A DNA stretch of 64,000 nt from Bolinopsis microptera (lineage: Eukaryota > Ctenophora > Tentaculata > Lobata > Bolinopsidae): positions 16,196,752 to 16,260,751 of the forward strand of contig NC_087075.1 of assembly GCF_026151205.1 (NCBI RefSeq). Reading direction: 5' to 3'. Below are positions 55,138 through 64,000 of this stretch, one piece after another; within the stretch, counting starts at the first letter, position 1; every line of letters begins with the position of its first letter. Under the pieces are notes generated by a model that was not told the origin of the DNA, searched no databases, and saw only the letters and a program-made list of their open reading frames with translations. The position numbers and the translations under genes are program-made.

Positions 55138-57900
55138 CCCCTACCCCCCCCTAAGTGACAATAAGTTCCCGCCCCCCCCCCTACCCCCCCCCCCTAAGTG
55201 CCCAAAATTTCCCCCGGGGAAAAACCCCTCCAAAAACCCCCCCCCCCCCAAGTAAACAATAAGTTAAAAACACCCCCCCTCTAAACCCCCCCCCAAATTT
55301 AACCTTTAAATTTTACCCCCACCTCCCCCCCCCCTTTTTTCCCCCTAGATGGCCCAAATTTACCCCCCCCCCCCCCTTTTAACCCCCCCCCAATTGAAAA
55401 TTTAAATTCCCCTTCCCCCCCCCCAAAAAGGCCCCCCCCAAGATGGGGAACAATAAGTTTCCCCCGACACCCCTTCCCTACCTCCCCCCTAAAATTCCCC
55501 CCCAATAAATTCCGGGGCCACACTGCCCAAAGCCCCCCAATTTTAAAAAATTTTTTCCCCCATTAAAAACCTCCCCCTAATTAAACAAAAGTTTCCCCCC
55601 CCTCCTAAAGCCTCCCCCCCCCCAAATTTGAAATTTTAAGTTCCCCCTCTTCTCCCTCCTAGCCTCCCCCTTTTAGGGGCCCAAAAAATTTAAACCCCCC
55701 CAAACCCCCCCCCTCCCAAACCCTCCCCCTAAATGGAAAAATAATTAAACCGGCCCCCCCCTCCTAGCCCCCCCCCCAAGATGTGACAATAATTTCCCCC
55801 CGACAAAACACCCCCCCCTTCCCTCCCCCTTAATGTGAAAATAAGTTCCCGGGAACCCCCCCCTAGCCCTCCCCCTAAAAAATTGTGAAAAAAAAAAGTT
55901 ACCCGAAACACCCTCCACCCTTTCCCCTAGATTGCAAAAATTTTCCCGGTACACCCCTCCTACCTTTCCCCCCCCCCTTTCCCATTAAGTTTTCCCAGCC
56001 CACCCCCTAGCCCCCCCCCTTTTTTTCCCCCCCAAAAATTTCCCAAAAAGGGCCCCCTTCCACCTCCCCCTAATTGAAAATAATTTCCCCAACAAAAACC
56101 CCACCACCCCCCCAATAGCCTTTTCCCACAAACCCCCCCCTTAGCCTCCCCCTAATTGTGCCCTATTTTTTAAACCCGCCCAACCCTCCCTGCCCCCCCC
56201 CCCCCTAATTGACAATAATTAAAACCCGGGCCACCCCCTCCTAGCCCCCCCCCAAATTTGGACAAAAAATTAACCCCGGGAACCCCCCCCTAGGTCCCCC
56301 CAAAGTGCCCCAATTTTAAGTTTCCCTTTTTTTCTCCCCCCTTTTAGCCCCCCCCCCAAAATGTGACAATAAGTTCCCCCGGCAACACCCTTCCTTTAAA
56401 AGCCTCCCCCCTTTCCTTTTTTTCCCCCCCCCCCTTTTTCCTCCCCCAGATGTGACAATAATTCCCGGGCACCCCCCTACCCTCCCCCAATTTTTGTTAA
56501 ACAATAAGTTACCCCACACCCTCCTAGTTTCCCCTTCTTTAGTTAAACCCCACCCCCCCCTACCCTTTCCCCCTAGAGGTGACAATAATTCCCCCACACC
56601 CCCCCCCTCCTGGGCCCCCCCCTAGTTTGGGGACAAAAATTTTCCCGGAAAAACCACCCTCCTACCCCCCCTCCCCCCTAAATGTGACAATAATTCCCCG
56701 GCCAAAAACCCCCCTAGCCCCCCTAATGTTAAAACAATAATTACCCGGCAAAACCCCCCTTCCCAAACCTTTCCCCCAAAGGGGGAAACAATAATTTATT
56801 CCAACACCTTTCCTCCCCCCCTAGTTTAAGACAATAATTTTCCCCGGCACACCCCCCTGGGGCCCCCCTTTGCCCAAAAAGGGTTTCCCAGAATCCTTTC
56901 CCTTTCCCCCTAGATTGACAATAATTTTGGCCCCCTCACCCCCTCCTTTTAAAGCCCCCCCCCCTAGATTTGACAAAAAGTTCCCCGGGCAAAACCCCCC
57001 CTTTAAACCCCTCCCCCTAGATGGGGCCCAATAATTTTCCCCCGGCCACCCCCCCTCCCCCCTCCCCCCTAGTTTAAACAATAATTCCCCGGCAAAACCC
57101 CCAGCCCCCCCCTTATGGACAATAATTTAAACCCCCCCCCCCCTACCCCCCCCCCCTTTTAGCCTCCCCCCCTAGATGGAAAATAAGTTCCCCGGGCACA
57201 AACCCTCCACCTCCCCCTAGAGTGACAAAAATTTACCCCCCAAAAACACCCCCCTACCCCCCCCCCCCTGGATGTGACAATAATTCCCCCGGCAAAAACC
57301 CCCCTAGCCCCCCCTAAAAGGCCTTTTTTTCCCCCCCCCCCCTTTTGCCCCCCCAAGCCCCTTTTTCCCAAAGTACCCCCTTCCCCCACCCCCTTTTGCC
57401 CTCCCCCCCTAATGTGACAAAAAGGGTTACCCACAAAAACCCTCCAACCCTCCCCCCCAGGGATGTACAAAAATTTTTACCCGGCACCCCCTCCTAAGCC
57501 CCCCCCCTAAAATTTTTGAAAAATATTCCAACCCCCCCCACCCCTTTTTCCCCGGGCCTTTTCCCCCAGATGTGACAATAAGTTCCCCCCGGCCCCCCCC
57601 CCTTTCCCCCTCCCCCTAGAATAAATTCCCCAAAATAAGTTTCCCGGCCCCCAACCCCAAAAACCCCTCCCCCTAGATTGCAATAACCCCCGGGCCCACA
57701 CCCCCCCCTACCCTTCCCCCTTTCCTAAGTTTCCCCGCCCCCCCCCCCCCCCCCCCTAGATTTTGCCAATAAGTTCCCGGCAAAAACCCTCCAACCTTTT
57801 CCCCTAGTTTTCCAAAAAGTTCCCCTTTCCCCCCCCCTAGCCCCCCCCCTAGATTGACAAAATTTTACCCGGCACACCCTCCAAACCCCAACCCCCTTAT
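55138..57900 (+). repeat. continuation of the 45-bp array, low-accuracy consensus
   Basis: The same landmarks (CTCCCCCTAG, ATGTGACAATAA, CACACCCTCC) recur throughout but with swollen C and A runs and lost bases. This is the previous array in unpolished form. Frames predicted on the minus strand here are artefacts. Confidence 0.85.
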
Positions 57901-58582
57901 ACCGGGGGCCGTTTTAAACCCAAATAAAGCTTTTAAAAAAAAGGGTTAGAATGTGGTTTTAAAGCAAATATAAAATTTATATTTTAAAACAGGGGGTGGG
58001 GTTTAAAGGGATAATGAAAAAACCTCCCAGGGGGTTTAAAATTTAAGGTTAAAAGGGAATTTCCCCTCCGCTTTTTTAACGGGCGGGGCAAAAACCTTAA
58101 ACCAAATCGGGAAAAATTTGGTTCTTGTAAGGGGGGAAAATTGAAAGTTTACCCCCGCATTCCTCGTAAAGTGATAATACTTTGTATTAAATACTGTTTT
58201 ACAGCTTATCACAAAAAGAAAACTATAACCGTCCCTAAAAAAGAACATTTTAGAACTTTTATATTTCTTTTAAAATTTTTCATTAGTCGTTTTCTTTTGC
58301 GTTTTCATGGGGCAACCTGCCTTTTGTTCGCCCAGGGGGGAATTTCTGATACGTTTTTTAAATTTCATGTGTGGATTTTTCAGAAGATAAAAGGGCCACA
58401 CCACAAAAAGAAAAACAAAAGGAGATACAGCTTGCAGTTTGCGCCTGTATAATTTCTGACCCTGTGGTGCTTTTTTCCTGCAAAAAGGGATTTGGGGGTT
58501 TTTCATTAAAAAAACCAAAGCCCCGGGAGCACTCTAGTCTCAGAAAATAACCCACACTCAGCTTAGGGATAATGTTCCTCGC
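57901..58582. other. spacer between satellite arrays, partly noisy
   Basis: Non-repetitive. 58,130-58,460 looks cleaner than its surroundings but no coding or repeat family is recognised. Confidence 0.5.
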
Positions 58583-61500
58583 CCTAGCTTACGGGGGTTC
58601 CCCTACCCTTTCGGGTTTACCTAGTTTACGGGTTACCTAGCTTACGGGTTCCCTATTTCCCCCTGGTTACCTACCCTTTACGGGTTACCTACTTACGGGT
58701 TTTCCCTTTAGTTTACATTACCTATTTACATTTGGTTACCGGGGCTTACTGGTTACCCTTAGCTTACAGTTAAAAACTTACGGGGTTACCCCAAAAAGCT
58801 TAAAACGGGGTTACCCCTAGCTTACGGTTTACCTACTTACAAATTTTACCTTAGGCTTCCCCTGGGTTATTGGGGCTTACTATTTTCCCTTTTTAACTTA
58901 CTGGTTTTACCTGGGGGCTTCTGGTTAACCTATTTAAATGGTTACCTGTTACGGGTTAACCTACTTACGGTTACCTAGTTTAAACGGGTTTCCCAAAGTT
59001 TTAAGGGTTTTACCTACTTACTGGTTACCTACTTACTCTTTTACCTAGTTTACGGGGTTACCTAGCTTACTGTTACCTAGCTTACTGTTACCTAGCTTAC
59101 TGTTACCTAGCTTACTGGTAACCTAGCTTACTGGTAACCTAACGTACTAGGTTACTAGCTTTACTGGTTACCTAGCTTACGGTTAGCTAGCTTACTGGTT
59201 ACCTAGCTTACTGTTACCTAGCTTACTGGTTATCTAGCTTACTGGTAACCTAGGCTTACTGTTACCTAGCTTACTGGGTACCTAGCTTACTGGTTACCTA
59301 GCTTACTGGTTACCAAACTTCCCGGGTTTTACCTAGCTTATTTGGTTACCTACTTCCCTGTTCCCCTAGTTTAACGGGTTTACCAAAGCTTACTATTAAA
59401 ACCTACTTATTTTTTACCAAGTTTACTGGTTACCTAGCAAAAAGGGTTTACCTAGTTTTCCTGGTTACCTATTTAAACCGGGTTAACCTAACAAACTGGT
59501 TACCAACCCTTACGGGGTTTTACCTACCTTACGGGTTTTACCTAGCTTACGGGTTACCAAATTTACGGGTTACCAAAAGGCTTATTTGGTTACCTAGTTT
59601 TAACTGGTTACCTACTTACGGGTTCCCCTAGCCCCCCGGTTCCTACCCTTACGGGTTTTAACTAGCTTACTGGTTACCCTATTTACGGGTTACCTAGCTC
59701 CCGGGTTACCTAGTTAAACGGGTTTTTACCTACTTACTGGTTACCTACTTACTTTTTTCCCTTTAGCTTACGGGAAACCAAGCTTCCCGGTTTAAACCTA
59801 GCTTAGGGTATACCTAGCTTACGGGTTTAAACCTACTTACGGGTTCCCTTTAGCTTACGGGTTTACCTAATTACTATTTACCTAGCTTCCCCGGGGTTAC
59901 CTAGCTTACGGGGTTAGCTACCCTTACGGGTTACCTACTTACGGTTACCTAGCTTCCCGGTTCCCTAGCTTACTGGTTACCCAGCTTACGGTTACAGCTT
60001 ACGGGGTTACCTAGCTTACGGGGTTAAACCTAGCTTACGGGTTTTCCCAATATTACTGGGTTATTTTATTTTTAAAAGGGTTTACCTAGCTTACGGGTTA
60101 CCTAGCTTATTTTTTTTACCCTACTTACTTTTTTACCTACTTACTTTTTAAACCTAACTTACGGGGTTTACCTTTCTTACTGGTTTTACCCATTATTTGT
60201 TCCCCTAGCTTCGGGTTTTACCTAGCTTACTGGTTCCCTATTTACGGGTTTACCTACTTACGGGTTACCTAACTTACTGGAAAACCTACTTACGGGTTTT
60301 AACCTAGCTTACGGGTTCCCTATTTCCCGGGTTACCTATTTTACTTTTTTTTAACCCCCTTTAGCTACTGGTTACCAAATTACTGGTTACTTAGCTTAAA
60401 GGGGTTACCTAGTTTACGGGTTTCCCAATGTTTACGGGTTTTACCTAGCTTAATGGTTACCTATTTTACGGGTTTACCTACAAACGGGGTAACCAAACTT
60501 ACGGTTTTAACCCCTTACGGGTTTACTTAGCTTACTGGTTACCAAGCTTACTATTTACCTGGGTACGGTTACTTAGCTTACGGGTTACCTCCTTCCCTGG
60601 TTCCCAGCTTCCCTGGTTACCTACTTCCCGGGTTTTACCCTACTTACGGGTTTTACCGGGTTTACGGTTACCACTTCCCTGGTTACCTTTTTTTACTGGT
60701 TACCTAGTTTTAGGGGGTTTTCCCTAGTTTTACGGGTTTACCTACTTACTGTTATTTAAAGCAAAAAGGGTTTCCCCCTAGCTTACGGGTTTTACATAGT
60801 TTACGGGTTACCTACTTAATGGTTTACCTAGTTTACTGGTTACCTATTTTCCTGGTAACCTAGCTTACGGGGTTAAAAAAAAAAAAACCTAGCAAAAGGG
60901 TTACCTAGCTTACTGTTACCTAGCTTACTGGTAACCTAGCTTTACTGGTAACCTGCTTACTGTTACTTAGCTTTACTGTTAGCCTACTTACTAGTTACCT
61001 AGCTTACTGGTTACTTAGCTTACTGGTTACCTAGCTTACTAGTTACCTAGCGTACTGGTTACTTAGCTTACTGGTTACCTAGCTACTGGTTACCCTAGCT
61101 TACTGGTTACCTAGCTTATGGTTACCTAGCTTACTGGTTACCTAGCTTACTGGTTACATAGCTTACTGGTTACTTAGCTTACTGGTTACCTAGCTTACTG
61201 GTTACCTAGCTTAAATGGTTACCTAGCTTACTGGTTACCTAGCTTACTGGTTACCTAGCTTACTGGTTACCTAGCTTACTGGTTACCTAGCTTACTGGTT
61301 ACCTAGCTTACTGGTTACCTTGCTTACTGTTACCTAGCTTACTGGTTACCTAGCTTACTGGTTACCTAGCTTACTGGTTACCTAACTTACTGGTTACCTA
61401 GCTTACTGGTTACCTAGCTTACTGGTTACCTAGCTTACTGGTTACCTAGCTTACTGGTTACCTAACTTACTGGTTACCTAGCTTACTGGTTACCTAGCTT

Positions 61501-62606
61501 ACTGGTTAGCTAGCTTACTGGTTACCTAGCTTACTGGTTACCTAGCTTACTGGTTACATAGCTTACTGGTTACTTAGCTTACTGGTTACCTAGCTTACTG
61601 GTTACCTAGCTTACTGGTTACCTAGCTTACCTGGTTACCTAGCTTACTGGTTACTTGCTTACTGTTACCTAACTTCTGTTGTTACCTATCTTTACTGGTT
61701 ACCTATCTTACTGTTACCTAGCTTACTGGTTACCTAGCTTACTGGTTACCTAGCTTACTGGTTACCTAGCTTACTGGTTACCTAGCTTACTGGTAACCTA
61801 GCTTACTGGTTACCTAGCTTACTGGTTACCTAGCTTATTGGTTACCTAGCTTACTGGTTACCTAGCTTACTGGTTACCTAGCTTACTGGTTACCTAGCTT
61901 ACTGGTTACCTAGCTTACTGGTTTACCTAGCTTACTGGTTACCTAGCTTACTGGTTACCTAGCTTACTGGGTACCTAGCTTACTGGTTACCTAGCTTACT
62001 GGTTACCTAACTGTACCTGTTACCTCGCTTACTGGTTACCTAGCTTTACTGGTTACCTAGTTTACTGGTTACCTAGCTTACTGTTACCTAGCTTACTGTT
62101 ACCTAGCTTACTGGTTACTTAGCTTACTGGTTACCTAGCTTAAGGGTTACCTAGCTTACTGGTTACCTAGCTTAATGGTTACCTAGCTTACTGGTTACCT
62201 AGCTTACTGGTAACCTAGCTTACTGGTTACCCTAGCTTACTGGTTACCTAGCTACTGGTTACCTAGCTTACTGGTTACCTAGCTTACTGGTAACCTAGCT
62301 TACTGGTTACCTAGCTTACTGGTTACCTAGCTTACTGGTAACCTAGCTTACTGGTTACCTAGCTTACTGGTTACCTAGCTTACTGGTTACCTAGCTTACT
62401 GGTAACCTAGCTTACTGGTTACCTAGCTTACTGGTTACCTAGCTTACTGGTTACCTAGCTTACTGGTAACCTAGCTTACTGGTTACCTAGCTTACTGGTT
62501 ACCTAGCTTACTAGTTACCTAGCTTACTGGTTACTTAGCTTATTGGTGACCTAGCTTACTGGTGACCTAGCTTACTGGTTACCTAGCTTACTGGTTACCT
62601 AGCTTA
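58583..62606 (+). repeat. 16-bp satellite (TTACCTAGCTTACTGG)
   Basis: About 4 kb of 16-bp units. Roughly 58,583-60,890 is mostly low-accuracy consensus with cleaner islands, for example 59,050-59,310. From 60,900 the array is clean. Near 62,190-62,500 the variant GGTAACC returns every 64 bp, a four-unit higher-order period. No gene. Confidence 0.95.
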
Positions 62607-62769
62607 CTCTGACTCTTGCTCAGTGTTCCGTCAGAGAGATACGTCCATAGTTTACCGGGACGTTTCTGGAATCGGTGGTTAGTTGCCTCAAGGTTTCCCT
62701 CCAACAAAAGTATCCCTGAGAAGCGATCCGTTTCTGTTGGATACTCGATGCCAGTACCAACCTGACGCG
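62607..62769. other. short unique spacer
   Basis: Unique-looking sequence between the 16-bp satellite and the second copy of the segmental duplication. Nothing recognised. Confidence 0.6.
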
Positions 62770-64000
62770 TACAACAAACGCGTGTAAAATAGAGATAAGC
62801 TAAATCAAACTTTACCCGCGGAAATCCTTATCATTAAATTCAACTAGCCTAATTCCAAATACTAATATAAATCCTAAATTAAATGAAATAAGAACACGTA
62901 CCTGACTAATACAAGATGCGCTGATTCACACATTTAAACTTGAAGAAATCTGCTGATTCTCCCTTTCAACAAAAAACCCTATCACGCTTATTGCTTTATT
63001 GAGGTAAAATACATTTTCCATTTTTGCCCCTATATATAAGTACAACGTCCAAATGGGACTCTGGGAGTAATAGTACTTTAGTCAAATATATAATATATTT
63101 TTTCAAAGCATTCACTAGTCAAAATTTAATTTTAATTTTTAAAGTTATATGATTGTCATGCGATATTAAACTTACAGCTGCTCGCAATGCACTATGAAAT
63201 TATTAAATATGCTCGCTATACACTTTTAGATACCGCATGTATTTGTACATATTAGCTCATAATTCCAAATACCAATAACGAATAAAGTATAGGCAAGAGG
63301 TCCAAAACCAATTCAAGCATGACACCAGACTGAGACCAACATTGAACACATTGTCATGGAAGTCTGCAAGCTTATTATCGTGTGATTCCACTTTGATCCG
63401 TTATTATGCAATCACCTTCTTACTAGACTGCGCTCAGCCTGTCATTCCGCCGAATATATACTAATACTATTAACATGATAGCCTGGGGTCCCCAGGTAAT
63501 CACCTTCAGGCGGTGTCGATGGATCATGCGAAAAGCGTTATTGTGTGAATGCCCTTACCATAATTACACCGAACTGAATGACAGGTATCACTCCACCACA
63601 TCTCTAAACATTCAGCAGTTACAAATAATAACGAACAAACTAACAAACAAGACATAACTCTGCAACACGGTGGTTTATACAATGAGCGGCATACTGATGG
63701 AGGAGGGCCTCTGGTTCTACAACTGTAATAACAAGTGTATTAATTAATGAAGCTGTATCGAGTATCTGTAACGTCGTCCGGCATGTTATCAAGGTTTATG
63801 GGAAGTCTAGCTTCCCTCATTCTAATTTGTATCACGTATTAAATGTAAAAGAGTTTCACCTTGCTTCCAGTATCGTGTCACTTATACGTATATAAAACTC
63901 ATTGCTCCGAATGATTTGTCAAGTTTTTGCTTTGTCACTAAAAATCCTTAGATTGTCAATGTATAATACGATATAAGCAGCTCAACTACCCACAAATTTC
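62770..64000 (+). repeat. segmental duplication, copy 2 (runs off the window)
   Basis: Direct copy of 49,211-49,570 joined to 50,536-51,395. The junction near 63,140 lacks the 965 bp present in copy 1. Differences are scattered single bases and a few indels. Confidence 0.95.
63423..63500 (+). repeat. recurrent GGCGGCGCTCAG motif, copy in segmental duplication 2
   Basis: As at 50,819 but with CTGCGCTCAG, which breaks the GGCGG/CCGCC pairing. The palindrome CCTGGGGTCCCCAGGTAA is intact. Confidence 0.8.

Overview
The window is nuclear DNA of an animal, most likely an aquatic invertebrate. No species can be named. The basis is: small genes split into five exons by GT-AG introns, the last exon of a rhodopsin-like GPCR, a tRNA-Gly, a non-LTR reverse-transcriptase relic, a FLYWCH zinc-finger relic, and many class II transposons. 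AT-rich single-copy DNA alternates with satellites. There is one 100-N gap. About 15 kb (1-9960 and roughly 55.1-60.9 kb) has the stretched homopolymers and scrambled bases of unpolished long-read consensus, so coding calls there are unsafe.

Layout. 1-9960: noisy sequence holding a 2.5-kb internally deleted relative of the large transposon below and a separate 3.3-kb element with inverted repeats of about 0.6 kb. 10.0 kb: tRNA-Gly. 14.2-18.5 kb: two tandem paralogous four-TM membrane-protein genes, followed by a reverse-transcriptase pseudogene and a Harbinger-like MITE. 21,760-33,023: an 11.26-kb DNA transposon with long inverted repeats, an exact 8-bp target duplication and one intronless 1261-codon gene; a 590-bp MITE is nested in its right repeat. 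35.9-37.3 and 42.1-44.3 kb: two more members of the four-TM family with the same exon plan. A 2-kb hAT element ends 13 bp before the start codon of the fourth. 46.2-46.8 kb: the last coding exon of a class A GPCR on the minus strand, with one frameshift. 47-64 kb: a TA-flanked MITE, then satellite arrays (7-bp, 45-bp, 16-bp units) lying between two near-identical copies of a segment of at least 1.2 kb.

The two main results are (1) the intact large transposon, whose boundaries, target duplication, subterminal repeats and single large protein are all readable, and (2) a cluster of four divergent genes for small four-TM proteins that share internal exon lengths (70, 30 or 27, and 48 nt) and intron phases. 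I cannot assign the four-TM family a function. Minisatellites repeatedly abut splice acceptors and 3' ends of these genes, in two cases entering coding sequence.
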